Source of the DNA: Marivivens donghaensis
GTDB lineage: Bacteria > Pseudomonadota > Alphaproteobacteria > Rhodobacterales > Rhodobacteraceae
DNA: 64,000 nt
Direction: 5' to 3'
NCBI RefSeq assembly: GCF_011806565.1
Contig: NZ_JAATOP010000005.1
Span: 124,001 to 188,000 of the forward strand
The position numbers and the translations under genes were made by a program. Within the stretch, counting starts at the first letter, position 1; each line of letters starts with the position of its first letter. Positions 48,719 through 58,517 of this stretch are shown piece after piece. The notes under the pieces are model-generated. The model ran no database searches. It was given only the letters and a program-made list of their open reading frames with translations, and had not been told where the DNA came from.

Positions 48719-50308
48719 ATGTCTTTCCTGCTGACCGCTGCCCAAATGCGCGCCAACGAGGCCCGTGCGATGAATTCCGGTGCAGTGAAGAGCATCGACC
48801 TGATGGAGCGCGCGGGGCAGGGCGTTGTCGATGCCATTTTGAGCCGTTGGCCTGAAATGTCAGGAACTTCGGGTCGCGCTTTGATCCTCTGCGGACCCGG
48901 AAACAACGGCGGAGACGGCTTCGTGGTCGCCCGCCTGCTGCACGATCGCGGCTGGAACGTCGACGTCCGTCTCTTCGGCGAGATCGCAAAGCTGCCCCCC
49001 GATGCCCGCACCAATTGCGACCGCTGGCTGAAGCGCGGCACGATCATTTCGTGGCAGACGCAACCCAAGGGCTGGGGCAACGTCCAGCTCATCGACCCCG
49101 TGGACGAACACCAGACCCCGCCCGACTGGTCGCCTGTGCCCGTCGCAGATCCGTGGCAATACACACTGATCGTCGATGCGCTCTTCGGTATCGGCCTGAG
49201 CCGTCCGCTGGATTTCAAGGAAGGTTTCAGCGCCCATCTGCCCGAATGCGACCTGCGCGACGAACCGGCCCGTCCCAAGGTCGTCGCCATCGACATCCCC
49301 AGCGGCCTCAACTCCGACACGGGCCACGTCCCCGAGGACGCCGATGCCCTCTGGGCCGACCTCACCGTGACCTTCAACGCCATGAAACCCGGTCACGTCC
49401 TGGCCGATGGCCCGTTCTATTGCGGGCACACAGTCATCGAAGATATCGGCCTGAAAAACGGTGAAAACATCGCCCGCCTGATTGAAGCGCCCAGCTTCTT
49501 TCTCAGCAAAACAACAGGCCACAAATTCGGCTACGGCCACGCCCTAATCCTGTCGGGCAACAAAGGCAAATGCGGCGCCTCCCGCATGTCCGCCCGCGCG
49601 GCGCTCCGTGTCGGGGCAGGGCTCGTGACCCTCGGCTGCCCCGAAGACGCGCTGGCCGAAAACGCCGCCCACCTCGACGCGATCATGCTCGAAGTCATCA
49701 ACGATGCGACCTCGCTCACCAACTACCTCAAGGACGACCGCCTGAACGCCATCGGCCTCGGCCCCGCGCTCGGCACCTCGGACCGCGAAAAAGCCATCGT
49801 TGCCACCGTCCTAGATGCCAACCGCGCCACGGTCCTCGACGCCGATGCCCTCACTCTCATTGCAAGGAACGAAGACCTCTTCGCCAGACTCCACCCAAGA
49901 TGCGTCCTCACCCCGCACGGCGGCGAATTCGCGCGTCTCTTCCCCGATCTCGCCGAGGACCTCAAAAACGGCGCCTCCAAAATCGAGGTCACCCAGCAAG
50001 CCGCGCACAAAGCAAACTGCTCCATCCTCCTCAAAGGCGCCGACACCGTCATCGCCTCCCCGGACGGCCAGACTTCGGTCCACGCCGCCGCCTACGACCG
50101 CGCCGCCCCGTGGCTCGCAACCGCAGGCTCGGGTGATGTCCTCTCCGGTCTCATCACCGGATGTCTCGCCCGCGGGGCAGACCCCCACCAAGCCGCCGAA
50201 ACCGGCGCATGGCTCCACACCGAAGCCGCCCTCGCATTCGGCCCCGGCCTCATCGCCGAAGACCTGCCGGATCAGATCCCGCAGGTCCTTCGCAGCTTGG
50301 GCGCCTGA
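48719..50308 (+). CDS. nnr: Bifunctional NAD(P)H-hydrate epimerase/dehydratase
   Basis: The 529-residue fusion repairs NAD(P)HX: an N-terminal epimerase (YjeF_N; CGPGNNGGDGFVVARLL, ALFGIGLSRP, VVAIDIPSGLNSDTGHV) and a C-terminal ADP/ATP-dependent dehydratase (GYGHALILSGNKGKCGASR, LTPHGGEFARLFPD, LLKGADTVIASPDG, TAGSGDVLSGLITG). The ATG at 48719 opens MSFLLTAAQMRANEARAMNS. Divergent from glnB by 175 bases. A repeat and hairpin follow the stop. Confidence 0.94.
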   Translation: MSFLLTAAQMRANEARAMNSGAVKSIDLMERAGQGVVDAILSRWPEMSGTSGRALILCGPGNNGGDGFVVARLLHDRGWNVDVRLFGEIAKLPPDARTNCDRWLKRGTIISWQTQPKGWGNVQLIDPVDEHQTPPDWSPVPVADPWQYTLIVDALFGIGLSRPLDFKEGFSAHLPECDLRDEPARPKVVAIDIPSGLNSDTGHVPEDADALWADLTVTFNAMKPGHVLADGPFYCGHTVIEDIGLKNGENIARLIEAPSFFLSKTTGHKFGYGHALILSGNKGKCGASRMSARAALRVGAGLVTLGCPEDALAENAAHLDAIMLEVINDATSLTNYLKDDRLNAIGLGPALGTSDREKAIVATVLDANRATVLDADALTLIARNEDLFARLHPRCVLTPHGGEFARLFPDLAEDLKNGASKIEVTQQAAHKANCSILLKGADTVIASPDGQTSVHAAAYDRAAPWLATAGSGDVLSGLITGCLARGADPHQAAETGAWLHTEAALAFGPGLIAEDLPDQIPQVLRSLGA

Positions 50309-50310
50309 TC

Positions 50311-50340
50311 TTCATTCTGACAAAAATACCTCCGCCGGAG
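50311..50340 (+). repeat. Dispersed repeat (copy D)
   Basis: TTCATTCTGACAAAAATACC followed by TCCGCCGGAG, immediately after the nnr stop codon. Same 20-base unit as copy A. Confidence 0.8.
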
Positions 50341-50346
50341 GCAACA

Positions 50347-50366
50347 AAGCCGCCCGAAGGCGGCTT
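50347..50366. terminator. Hairpin between convergent nnr and Hint gene
   Basis: AAGCCGCC, CGAA loop, GGCGGCTT. On the minus strand TTTGTTG follows, so it best suits the Hint gene. Confidence 0.65.
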
Positions 50367-50399
50367 CACCAAACTCTGTCGCGCCGCAAGGCGCGGCCG

Positions 50400-50864
50400 T
50401 TAGATATCCGCCGTGGCCAGCTCGATGCCGTCGGCATAGATGATGTGCTGCTCGTCGAACACCAGCTCGAACGCCATCTCGGTACGGTCGGGCAGGCGGG
50501 ACACGAACTCGCCGTCCAGCAGCTTGTGGGCGGGCACCAGCGCGGTGGGCGAGCCATACAGCGCCTCCGCCCGCCAGTCGCGAATGTGAATCAGCGTATC
50601 GCTCGGCAGCACCATGTCGCGCTCGGGGCGCGTGTGGCCAAGGCTGCCTGCCTTGATACGGATCGGGCAAAACGTGGCTTTGGTCCGGCGCACTTCGCGC
50701 AGGATAGCCATGCCGGAGTCGCGCGTAATGACGCGATCGCCAGGCGAAAGGGATTCGACCGGCAGTTCGCCGTCGAGCGTAAATACGATAGTACCAGTTA
50801 ACATTCCGGACACGTTCTGTCCCCCGGTCTTGACCACCGGACACTCTAGAAGTTGGTTGAACAT
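50400..50864 (-). CDS. Hint-domain (Hedgehog/intein-type) protein
   Basis: The 154-residue protein begins MFNQLLECPVVKTGGQNVSG and contains a Hint_2-like module: SGMLTGTIVFTLDGELPVE, SLSPGDRVITRDSGMAIL, RPERDMVLPSDTLIHIRDW and SPTALVPAHKLLDGEFV. Such modules are common at the ends of roseobacter RTX proteins; here the domain stands alone. The intein nucleophile Cys and terminal Asn are not evident: it opens with Gly-Thr, so self-splicing is unlikely. Start uncertain; 50807 is an alternative. Confidence 0.72.
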   Translation of the reverse strand: MFNQLLECPVVKTGGQNVSGMLTGTIVFTLDGELPVESLSPGDRVITRDSGMAILREVRRTKATFCPIRIKAGSLGHTRPERDMVLPSDTLIHIRDWRAEALYGSPTALVPAHKLLDGEFVSRLPDRTEMAFELVFDEQHIIYADGIELATADI

Positions 50865-51050
50865 GGCGATTTTCGCTCTTCTTGTCTGCCCACGTTCCAG
50901 ATTGGGGCTAAATGTGGCAACAATACGGCCCGAGTGGGGAATTCTGCCCAATTCTGCACATTCGTAATGAGAACGGGCGTTTAGCAGCACAGCGATGCAC
51001 AAAATTCGCTCTGGCGTCCGGCGAAACTGTTTGCTATCTCCGCCGTCGAT

Positions 51051-51135
51051 GCGGGTGTGGCGAAATTGGTAGACGCACCAGATTTAGGTTCTGGCGCCGC
51101 AAGGCGTGGGGGTTCAAGTCCCTCCACCCGCACCA
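51051..51135 (+). tRNA. tRNA-Leu(TAG)
   Basis: An 85-base class II tRNA with encoded CCA: acceptor GCGGGTG/CACCCGC, anticodon stem CCAGA/TCTGG with loop TTTAGGT (anticodon TAG), variable arm CGCCGCAAGGCG, T-loop TTCAAGT. Reads CUA/CUG leucine codons. Confidence 0.96.
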
Positions 51136-51260
51136 CCTTCCCCCGGACAGGTAAATGACGCGTGTTTCGCCTTGCATGGTGGCGTATCCCCCAATAGAAG
51201 GGCGTCTGATTTAGGTGGCCGCTTCGCGCGGCCTGAACGAGACGTAAAAGGACGCAAACG

Positions 51261-52589
51261 ATGCAGGTCACCGAGACCCTCAACGAAGGCCTCAAGCGCG
51301 GCTACACCATCACCGTCACCAACGACGAGCTGGAAGCCAAGGTAAACGAAAAGCTGACCGAGGCTCAGCCCGAAATCGAAATGAAGGGCTTCCGCAAGGG
51401 CAAAGTGCCGATGGCTATGCTGAAGAAGCAGTTCGGCCAGCGCCTTCTTGGTGAGTCGATGCAGGAAGCTATCGATGGCGCCATGAACGAGCACCTCGAA
51501 CAGTCCGGCGATCGTCCCGCTGCCCAGCCGCAGATGAAGATGACCAACGAAGACTGGAAAGAAGGCGACGACGTTGTCGTAGAGGTTTCCTACGAAACCC
51601 TGCCGACCATTCCGGACGTCGATTTCTCGAAAGTCGAACTCGAGCGTCTGGTCGTCAAAGCAGACGACGCTTCGGTTGACGAAGCTCTCCAGAACCTCGC
51701 TTCGACCTCGAAGTCCTTCGCACCGAAGCGCAACGGCAAGGCTGCCGACGGCGACCAGGTCATCTTCGACTTCGTTGGTAAAGTAGACGGCGAAGCCTTC
51801 GAAGGCGGCACCGCAGAAGACTACCCGCTGGTACTGGGCTCCGGCTCGTTCATCCCGGGCTTCGAAGACGGTCTGATCGGCGTCAAAGCCAAAGAAGAGC
51901 GCGACGTCGAAGTCACCTTCCCGGAGAACTACCAAGCAGAGAACCTCGCTGGTAAGGCCGCTGTCTTCTCTTGCACCGTCAAGGAAGTGAAGAAGCCGGT
52001 TGACGCCGAAGTCGACGACGAGCTGGCCAAGAAGTTCGGCGCAGAAGACCTCGCAGGTCTGAAAGCACAGATCGCCGAGCGTCTGGAGCACGAATACACC
52101 GGCGCATCGCGCGCTATCGTCAAGCGCTCGCTGCTCGACGCTCTGGACGGCGTTGTGTCGTTCGACCTGCCGCAGTCGCTGGTCGACGCAGAAGCCAACC
52201 AGATCGCTCACCAGCTGTGGCACGAAGAGCACCCGGAAGTCGAAGGTCACAACCACGACGCCATCGAGCCGACCGAAGAACACAAGTCGCTTGCAGAGCG
52301 CCGCGTGAAGCTCGGCCTCCTGCTCGCTGAAGTCGGCCAGAAAGCCGAGATTCAGGTTACCGACGCCGAACTGACCCAAGCTGTCATGAACCAGGCACGT
52401 CAGTACCCGGGTCAGGAACGCCAGTTCTTCGAATTCGTCCAGCAGAACGCCCAGTTCCGCCAGCAGCTTCAGGCTCCGATCTTCGAAGACAAGGTTGTCG
52501 ACCACATCCTGACCGTCGCAAAAGTCGACGAAAAGGAAGTCTCGAAGGACGACCTTCAGAAAGCTGTTGAAGCTCTCGAAGACGAATAA
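51261..52589 (+). CDS. tig: Trigger factor
   Basis: Trigger factor binds the ribosome exit and folds new chains. The 442-residue protein has the N-terminal ribosome-binding domain with the [17 protein letters not shown] signature (near 35-50), a central FKBP-type prolyl isomerase ([33 protein letters not shown]) and C-terminal helical arms. Codon bias is that of a highly expressed gene. ATG follows AAAGGACG. A strong terminator ends it; in relatives clpP often follows, here it does not. Confidence 0.96.
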   Translation: MQVTETLNEGLKRGYTITVTNDELEAKVNEKLTEAQPEIEMKGFRKGKVPMAMLKKQFGQRLLGESMQEAIDGAMNEHLEQSGDRPAAQPQMKMTNEDWKEGDDVVVEVSYETLPTIPDVDFSKVELERLVVKADDASVDEALQNLASTSKSFAPKRNGKAADGDQVIFDFVGKVDGEAFEGGTAEDYPLVLGSGSFIPGFEDGLIGVKAKEERDVEVTFPENYQAENLAGKAAVFSCTVKEVKKPVDAEVDDELAKKFGAEDLAGLKAQIAERLEHEYTGASRAIVKRSLLDALDGVVSFDLPQSLVDAEANQIAHQLWHEEHPEVEGHNHDAIEPTEEHKSLAERRVKLGLLLAEVGQKAEIQVTDAELTQAVMNQARQYPGQERQFFEFVQQNAQFRQQLQAPIFEDKVVDHILTVAKVDEKEVSKDDLQKAVEALEDE

Positions 52590-52609
52590 TCGTCTGAACA
52601 CGTTAAGGA

Positions 52610-52636
52610 AAAAGGCGCCTTTGGGCGCCTTTTTTC
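52610..52636 (+). terminator. Terminator after tig
   Basis: AAAAAGGCGCC, TTTG, GGCGCCTTTTTT. Confidence 0.92.
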
Positions 52637-52768
52637 GTTCAAAGTCGGGAAAACTAGACCAATTTTTCTCATACAACGGGTTCTCATAATATTTCCCTTG
52701 GGTAAGCTGTTCTCATGAAATCCGGTTTCGACCGGACTGGGGGCGAACGACATCTAAGGGGCGAGATG

Positions 52769-53245
52769 ATGAAAAAAATTTTGACTGCCGCACTCATTTG
52801 GGCCGGTCTTGCAGGCGCTGCTGCGGCTTGCCCGAACTACGAACTCGGCGCTGGCGAGGCATATGATGCAAGCGGAAGGCAGCTCTACGAGCAGCGCCGT
52901 TTCAGCGTTATCGCGGGCGGCGACAATTACATCTGGGACTGTAAGTACATCCGTCCGGGCACCGATCAGGGCGCGGGTTACTTCCCGTCGGCGCCTGACT
53001 TCCGTTTCTTCCTGTCCGACATGGGGCCGTACAAACTGGAGATCAGCGTGATCTCGGATTGCGACGCGGCGCTGCTGATCAACACCGCTTCGGGCAACTG
53101 GTACTATGACGACGATGACAACGGGAACCTTGATCCCAAGATCGTTCTGACACGTCCCGCGAACGGCCAGATCGACATCTGGATCGGCACCTATGACGGC
53201 GAATACTGCGACGCGGCTCTTTATATGGAGACCTTCCGCAAGTAA
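52769..53245 (+). CDS. Secreted acidic protein of unknown function
   Basis: The 158-residue protein starts MKKILTAALIWAGLAGAAAA, a clear signal peptide with cleavage just before CPNYELG. The rest is acidic and aromatic (YFPSAPDFRFFLSD, GNWYYDDDDNGN, GQIDIWIGTYDGEYCDAALY), ending with a beta-sandwich-like IDIWIGTYDG resembling pre-peptidase C-terminal domains. Four cysteines beyond the signal could form disulfides. The second of two adjacent ATGs, 52769, is better placed after AAGGGG. I do not recognise a named family. A strong terminator follows. Confidence 0.7.
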   Translation: MKKILTAALIWAGLAGAAAACPNYELGAGEAYDASGRQLYEQRRFSVIAGGDNYIWDCKYIRPGTDQGAGYFPSAPDFRFFLSDMGPYKLEISVISDCDAALLINTASGNWYYDDDDNGNLDPKIVLTRPANGQIDIWIGTYDGEYCDAALYMETFRK

Positions 53246-53269
53246 TCGCACCCGCCATTCTAGCGGAGA

Positions 53270-53305
53270 GGGGCGGCCATCTGGCCGCCCCGATCTTTTT
53301 TTTTT
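53270..53305 (+). terminator. Terminator after the secreted protein
   Basis: GGGGCGGCCA, TC, TGGCCGCCCC, GATC then T10. The T run overlaps the stop codon of the convergent cpdB. Confidence 0.88.
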
Positions 53306-55262
53306 ACAGGTCGATTTTGAAACGCGCGAAGCCCTCGGGGCCTTCGCCTGCTTCTTCCATCGTCACGCCCTCGACGTCATCCATGTACTGCTTTGCAGCC
53401 GGACCGGTGTCGAACAGAACCGTGGTGCCTTCCATCGGCGCGAACGACCAGTTGGCATCGGCGCTCGGGCTGATGGTGCCCTGATCGACGATGTAACGGA
53501 CGATGATATCGCGGTTGGTGTCGGGCCCTTCGAACACGATGGTCGAGCCGTCTGCACCCGGGAAGTGACCGCCGCCACCTGCGCGGTAGTTGTTGGTCGC
53601 CACGATGAATTCCTGAGCCGGATCAATCGGTTCGCCGTTGTACTGGAGGTTCACGATGCGGTTCGTGCCTTCGTTGATGACGTTGCCATCACGGTCGAAC
53701 ATCATCGGCTGGCTCAGGTCGATCTGGTAGGTCACGCCGTCGATGACGTCGAAGTTGTAGGACGGGAAATCGGGGTTCAGCAGAACCTGATCCTGCGCAC
53801 CCGGCTCGATCTGGTTGAACATGCCTGCCGAACGTTCCAGCCACAGTTTGACCTGCTCGCCGGTGATGCGGACAGCGCGGATGGTGTTCGGATAGAGGTA
53901 AAGGTCGGCCACGTTTTTGATCGCGATCGGGCCGGTCGGCACGTCGGTGAAGTACTCCGGACCGCCACGACCACCAGCCTTGAACGGCGCGGCAGCGGAC
54001 AGCAGCGGAAGATCCGCGTGCTCGGTGCCTTGCAGCATCTGCTCGATGTACCACGTCTGCGCGTTCGACACGATCTGCACGGATGGATCGTCAGCAACCA
54101 GCGCGAAATAGCTGTAGAGCGGCGCGTCAGTTTCGCCCACGGCGCGGCGCACGTACTCCAGCGTCGCTTCGTGGTCGTCCATTGCAGCCGCTTCGACCTC
54201 GGCGTCGCTCTCGACGGTCGGGGTGATCGAGCGGTCTTCGCCGCGCATGTAGATCGGGCGGGCTTCGACGTCGCTGTCGACCACGACCCACGTGTCACCG
54301 TCACGTTCGAGCAGCAGGTCCACCAGACCCATGTGGCTGCCCCAGAAACCGGCCATCACGCCCGGCTTGCCCGAGATCAGACCGTTTTCGGCGTCCACGC
54401 CGTCCCATTCCGCATAGTCGGGGCCGGGGAATACGAGGTGGCTGTGGCCAGTCATGATTGCGTCGATCCCGTCAACAGCGGCGAGCGGGATCGCGGCGTT
54501 TTCCATGCCGTCTTCCCATTCGGCAGACCCGATACCGGTGTGGGCGAGGGCGATGATGATCTCTGCACCTTCTTCCTTCATCTGCGGGATGTAGGCTTTG
54601 GCGGTTTCGACGATGTCGCGGACTTCGACGTTGCCTTCGAGGTTCTTGCGGTCCCACGTCATGATCTGCGGCGGCACGAAACCGATGAGGCCGATCTTGA
54701 TCGGGAAGGTGTTGCCGTCGCCATCGGTGAGGTCTTTTTCAACTATGGTGTAAGGGGCAACCAGCGTCTGGTCCTCGGTCGGGGTCGCGCCTTTGGTGGT
54801 GGCGACGTTCGCGCACAGAACGGGGAAGTTCGCGGTTTCGACCGACTTCATCAGGAAATCGAGGCCGTAGTTGAACTCGTGGTTGCCCAGCGTCGAGGCT
54901 TCATAGCCCAGCGTGTTCATCGCGGCGATCACGGGGTGGACGTCGCCTTCGCTCATGCCCTTTTCATAGGCCATGTAGTCGCCCAGCGGGTTGCCCTGAA
55001 GAAAGTCGCCGTTATCGACGAGGAACGTGTTGCTGGCTTCGGCGCGGATGTTTTCGATGATCGACGCGGTTCGGGCCAGACCCACGGTGTCCGACGGCTT
55101 GTCGGCGTAATAGTCGTAGGGGAAGACGTGAACGTGCACGTCGGTGGTTTCGAGAATACGCAGGTGCGCCTGATTTGTCGCAGCTTTTACTGAAAACGGG
55201 TGCATCGCGATCATGCCGGCAGTACCGGCAAGGAAACCGCGACGTGAGAGATTGAATTTCAT
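53304..55262 (-). CDS. cpdB: 2',3'-cyclic-nucleotide 2'-phosphodiesterase/3'-nucleotidase
   Basis: The 652-residue protein hydrolyses 2',3'-cyclic nucleotides and 3'-nucleotides in the periplasm. N-terminal SRRGFLAG within a hydrophobic signal suggests Tat export. The metallophosphatase motifs are TTDVHVHVFPYDYY (D-x-H), GNHEFNYGLDFL and TGHSHLVFPGPD; the C-terminal nucleotidase domain (ATNNYRAGGGGHFPG, GPDTNRDIIVRYI) follows. Length and order are those of CpdB. Divergent or unlinked from the ribosomal operon upstream. Confidence 0.95.
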   Translation of the reverse strand: MKFNLSRRGFLAGTAGMIAMHPFSVKAATNQAHLRILETTDVHVHVFPYDYYADKPSDTVGLARTASIIENIRAEASNTFLVDNGDFLQGNPLGDYMAYEKGMSEGDVHPVIAAMNTLGYEASTLGNHEFNYGLDFLMKSVETANFPVLCANVATTKGATPTEDQTLVAPYTIVEKDLTDGDGNTFPIKIGLIGFVPPQIMTWDRKNLEGNVEVRDIVETAKAYIPQMKEEGAEIIIALAHTGIGSAEWEDGMENAAIPLAAVDGIDAIMTGHSHLVFPGPDYAEWDGVDAENGLISGKPGVMAGFWGSHMGLVDLLLERDGDTWVVVDSDVEARPIYMRGEDRSITPTVESDAEVEAAAMDDHEATLEYVRRAVGETDAPLYSYFALVADDPSVQIVSNAQTWYIEQMLQGTEHADLPLLSAAAPFKAGGRGGPEYFTDVPTGPIAIKNVADLYLYPNTIRAVRITGEQVKLWLERSAGMFNQIEPGAQDQVLLNPDFPSYNFDVIDGVTYQIDLSQPMMFDRDGNVINEGTNRIVNLQYNGEPIDPAQEFIVATNNYRAGGGGHFPGADGSTIVFEGPDTNRDIIVRYIVDQGTISPSADANWSFAPMEGTTVLFDTGPAAKQYMDDVEGVTMEEAGEGPEGFARFKIDL

Positions 55263-55388
55263 GGGAGCCCCACTGTTTGCAATTCATTCGAAATTGAATG
55301 GTGGGGGAATGCTAAGCCCATCGTGTGACAGGGCGATGATGCTTTTTGACCAAACGGTCAGTTGACGTCACGGGAGCCGCAACGAAAA

Positions 55389-55412
55389 AGGCCGCGGACA
55401 ATGCCGCGGCCT
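55389..55412 (-). terminator. Terminator after rplI
   Basis: AGGCCGCGG, six-base loop, CCGCGGCCT, followed on the minus strand by TTTTTCGTT. Confidence 0.88.
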
Positions 55413-55435
55413 CAAACTTGTGCAGGAAGAGAAGA

Positions 55436-56014
55436 TTACTCTTCGTCTTCGTCGCCAGCAGCTGCGCCGACTTCGTCGAACAGCTCAGCGATTTCCGACT
55501 CAGCAGCGGCTTCTTCTTCAGCAGCCAGTTCCTGGATCGATTTGCCCGAAGCCTGAAGTTCGGCTTCTTCTTTCGAGCGAGCAACGTTGATTTCGATCGA
55601 AACCGAAACTTCCGGGTGCAGAACGATGGTGACGGTGTGCAGACCGAGGTCCTTGACCGCGCCGTTCAGCACAACCTGCTTCTTGTCGACCGAGAAACCC
55701 TCTGCGGTTGCAGTTTCGGCGATGTCACGGGTGGTGACGGAGCCGTACAGAGCGCCCGAGTCCGAAGCGGAGCGAATCACAACGAACTGCTGGCCGTCCA
55801 GACGTTCGCCGAGAGCTTCTGCTTCTTTTTTGGTTTCGAGGTTGCGTGCTTCAAGCTGAGCCTTGTCGGCGTCGAACTTGGCCTTGTTTGCTTCGTTAGC
55901 GCGCAGGGCCTTGCCTTGCGGCAGAAGGAAGTTGCGAGCGTAGCCGTCTTTGACAGCGACGATGTCGCCCATCTGGCCGAGCTTGGCAACGCGTTCGAGA
56001 AGGATAACGTCCAT
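55436..56014 (-). CDS. rplI: Ribosomal protein L9 with long acidic tail
   Basis: The N-terminal L9 signature is [20 protein letters not shown] with [13 protein letters not shown], then the long central helix and the C-terminal domain. At 192 residues it exceeds the ~150 of enterobacterial L9; the last ~40 residues ([20 protein letters not shown], then GDEDEE) are acidic, as seen in several Rhodobacteraceae. Binds 23S rRNA near the L1 stalk. Third gene of rpsF-rpsR-rplI. Confidence 0.96.
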   Translation of the reverse strand: MDVILLERVAKLGQMGDIVAVKDGYARNFLLPQGKALRANEANKAKFDADKAQLEARNLETKKEAEALGERLDGQQFVVIRSASDSGALYGSVTTRDIAETATAEGFSVDKKQVVLNGAVKDLGLHTVTIVLHPEVSVSIEINVARSKEEAELQASGKSIQELAAEEEAAAESEIAELFDEVGAAAGDEDEE

Positions 56015-56027
56015 GAGTTCTGTCTCC

Positions 56028-56255
56028 TTACTTCACAGCGTAGGGCAGGAGGGCCAGAAAACGTGCGCGCTTGATGGCCTGGGCCAGTTTACGCTGGTTC
56101 TTGCCGCTAACTGCGGTGATGCGTGCCGGAACGATCTTGCCGCGCTCAGAGATGTAGCGCTGCAGAAGACGGGTGTCTTTGTAGTCGATCTTCGGAGCGT
56201 TTTCGCCCTCGAACGGATCGGTCTTACGGCGACGGAAAAACGGTTTGGTAGCCAT
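56028..56255 (-). CDS. rpsR: Ribosomal protein S18
   Basis: The 75-residue protein has the family signature [20 protein letters not shown] and [20 protein letters not shown]. Binds with S6 in the small-subunit platform. Middle gene of the operon. Confidence 0.97.
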   Translation of the reverse strand: MATKPFFRRRKTDPFEGENAPKIDYKDTRLLQRYISERGKIVPARITAVSGKNQRKLAQAIKRARFLALLPYAVK

Positions 56256-56274
56256 TACTTAGGTCCTTTCTCGA

Positions 56275-56628
56275 TCAACGACGTTCGCGACGGTTGTCAC
56301 GTTCGTCACGCTTCTGCATCTGAACCGACGGGCCTTCTACGTGCTCATCGACCTTGATGGTCAGAACGCGCATAACGTCGTCGTGCAGGCGCATCAGGCG
56401 TTCCATTTCCTGAACGGCCGACGACGGTGCATCGGTGCGCAGGAAGGCATAGTGGCCCTTGCGGTTTTTGTTGATCTTGTAGGCCATCGTCTTCACGCCC
56501 CAGTACTCCGAACCAACGACCTTACCGCCGTTGTCCGAGAGGACGGTGCCAAAATGTTCGATGAGACCTTCGGCTTGCGCGTTGGACAGATCCTGACGCG
56601 AAATGAAGACATGCTCGTACAGCGGCAT
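56275..56628 (-). CDS. rpsF: Ribosomal protein S6
   Basis: The 117-residue protein begins MPLYEHVFISRQDLSNAQAE and has YWGVKTMAYKINKNRKGHY and a basic C-terminal tail (KRDERDNRRERR). First gene of rpsF-rpsR-rplI. The 267 bases upstream hold its promoter and that of the divergent membrane protein. Confidence 0.97.
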   Translation of the reverse strand: MPLYEHVFISRQDLSNAQAEGLIEHFGTVLSDNGGKVVGSEYWGVKTMAYKINKNRKGHYAFLRTDAPSSAVQEMERLMRLHDDVMRVLTIKVDEHVEGPSVQMQKRDERDNRRERR

Positions 56629-56895
56629 GTATGCTCCTGTTCTGTTCGGCGCATTTCATAGGACGGGCGAACCTTCCGCTCCCATCCACGAGAGACTGCG
56701 CAGTTCATACCGTGCGCGGAAGGATGCGGCCTTATACAGGCGATCCTCAGGATTACAAGGCAATTATCGCCCCGATCTTGCCCGTACAACCTGCCGTAGA
56801 AACAACCTTGAATTGTCACGGTATGAGTCTACTCGTGACAGGTTTTCGCCACATTGGAAGAGTTATTCTAGCAGTATTCACTCGTAGGTAATGTC

Positions 56896-57477
56896 ATGAA
56901 TGCATTAACACACAGACAAGCTTTCTTCGAGCCGCCCTTTATGCCGGCTCTTTCGGATCAGATTCAATCGATCCGCGTCGACGAAATGCGCTGGGGTTAT
57001 ATTCTCCACCGTGGCGCAAACAGTCAGCCCAACGACGTCATGCCGCTCGTTGCCACGTTCTTCTCTGTCGCGTTCGGGATCGCGGCACTGGCGACGTGGA
57101 TGATCCCCGGCGTGATGTTCAACGGCGCTGCGGTCGGCATCAAACTCGCTCTTTCCACGGCCATGGTCGCCGGTACGGTCGGCCTTCGCCGCTATTCGCG
57201 CCGCTCGGGCTATGCCAGCGTCGAAATCGACGTCTTCAAACGTGAGGTCCGCGAAATCGTCACCCGTTGTTCGGGCAAGGCGCATGTCGTCTCGCGCTAC
57301 CAGTTCCCCGAAATCGGCGGCGTTTTCATCCGTCGCAGCCGCTCCAGCGGCGATGCTTCGCTCGTTCTGCGCTATAAGAAGACGTCGATCGGCACCGAAA
57401 TCGCCAGCGGCAGCCTGTGGGAAATGGAAGCCCTTCGCGACCGGATCGGCCACGATCTTCTGGCGAACCGTCCCTGA
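56896..57477 (+). CDS. Two-span membrane protein of unknown function
   Basis: The 193-residue protein has two adjacent hydrophobic segments (FFSVAFGIAALATWMIPGVM and KLALSTAMVAGTVGL, residues 53-97) and a C-terminal cytosolic-type domain (VEIDVFKREVREIVTRCSGK, GGVFIRRS, ASLVLRYK) reminiscent of a PH-like fold. No named family recognised. It starts with ATG at 56896 just upstream of fabD, from which it is separated by 85 bases with a GC hairpin. Confidence 0.62.
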   Translation: MNALTHRQAFFEPPFMPALSDQIQSIRVDEMRWGYILHRGANSQPNDVMPLVATFFSVAFGIAALATWMIPGVMFNGAAVGIKLALSTAMVAGTVGLRRYSRRSGYASVEIDVFKREVREIVTRCSGKAHVVSRYQFPEIGGVFIRRSRSSGDASLVLRYKKTSIGTEIASGSLWEMEALRDRIGHDLLANRP

Positions 57478-57562
57478 CGCGCCCCTTTTTTGGGCGCGAC
57501 TTTCTTGAGGTAACTCTCCCGACACGTTAAGGCAGTGGAAAGTTGACCAAAGGAAAGCACTC

Positions 57563-58501
57563 ATGCGGGCATTCGTATTTCCGGGGCAGGGCGCCCAAGC
57601 CATTGGAATGGGCAAGGCACTGGCCGAGGCCTATCCGGCCGCACGCGCCGTCTTTGAAGAAGTAGACGAGGCTCTGGGCGAAAGCCTGTCGGGCCTCATC
57701 TGGGAAGGCGACATCGAAACGCTGACCCTGACCAAGAACGCACAGCCTGCGCTGATGGCGACCTCGCTCGCCGCGATGAAAGCGCTCGAGGCCGAAGGCG
57801 TGACCATCGCCGCTGCGAACTACGTCGCAGGCCATTCACTGGGCGAATATTCCGCGCTGGCCGCTGCCGGTGCGCTGAGCATCGCCGACACCGCGCGCCT
57901 GCTGCGCATCCGGGGCACCGCGATGCAAGAGGCCGTTCCGGTCGGCGTCGGCGCAATGGCCGCTCTGCTGGGCCTCGGTTTCGACGACGCCCGCGCTGTG
58001 GCCGAAGAAGCTGCGCAAGGGCAGGTCTGTCAGGCCGCCAACGACAATGACCCTTCGCAGGTCGTCGTGTCGGGCCACAAGGAAGCCGTCGAGCGCGCTC
58101 TTGAAATCGCCAAGGCAAAGGGCGCCAAGCGCGCGCTGCTCCTGCCGGTGTCCGCACCGTTCCACTGCGCCCTGATGAAGCCCGCCGCCGATGTGATGGC
58201 GGAAGCTCTGGACGATGTGGACATCAACGAACCTGTCGTTCCGGTCATCGCCAACGTCCGCGCAGCCCCGGTGTCGGACCCGCAGCTCATCCGCAACCTT
58301 CTGGTCGAGCAGGTCACCGGCTCGGTCCGCTGGCGTGAAAGCGTGCAGTGGATGGCCGACAACGGCGTCACCGAGGCGTGGGAAATCGGCGCGGGCAAGG
58401 CTCTTTCGGGCATGATCAAGCGCATCTCCAAAGACATCACCACCCGCGCTGTCGGCACGCCCGAAGACGTCGTCGCTGCGCGCGACGCGCTGAACGCCTA
58501 A
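57563..58501 (+). CDS. fabD: Malonyl-CoA:ACP transacylase
   Basis: FabD loads malonate onto ACP for fatty acid synthesis. The 312-residue protein has the nucleophile S92 in GHSLGEYSA and the His in SAPFHCALM, and opens MRAFVFPGQGAQAIGMGKAL. The ATG follows AAAGGAAAG. First gene of the fab cluster, followed by fabG after 16 bases. Confidence 0.97.
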   Translation: MRAFVFPGQGAQAIGMGKALAEAYPAARAVFEEVDEALGESLSGLIWEGDIETLTLTKNAQPALMATSLAAMKALEAEGVTIAAANYVAGHSLGEYSALAAAGALSIADTARLLRIRGTAMQEAVPVGVGAMAALLGLGFDDARAVAEEAAQGQVCQAANDNDPSQVVVSGHKEAVERALEIAKAKGAKRALLLPVSAPFHCALMKPAADVMAEALDDVDINEPVVPVIANVRAAPVSDPQLIRNLLVEQVTGSVRWRESVQWMADNGVTEAWEIGAGKALSGMIKRISKDITTRAVGTPEDVVAARDALNA

Positions 58502-58517
58502 TATAAAGGACATCATC

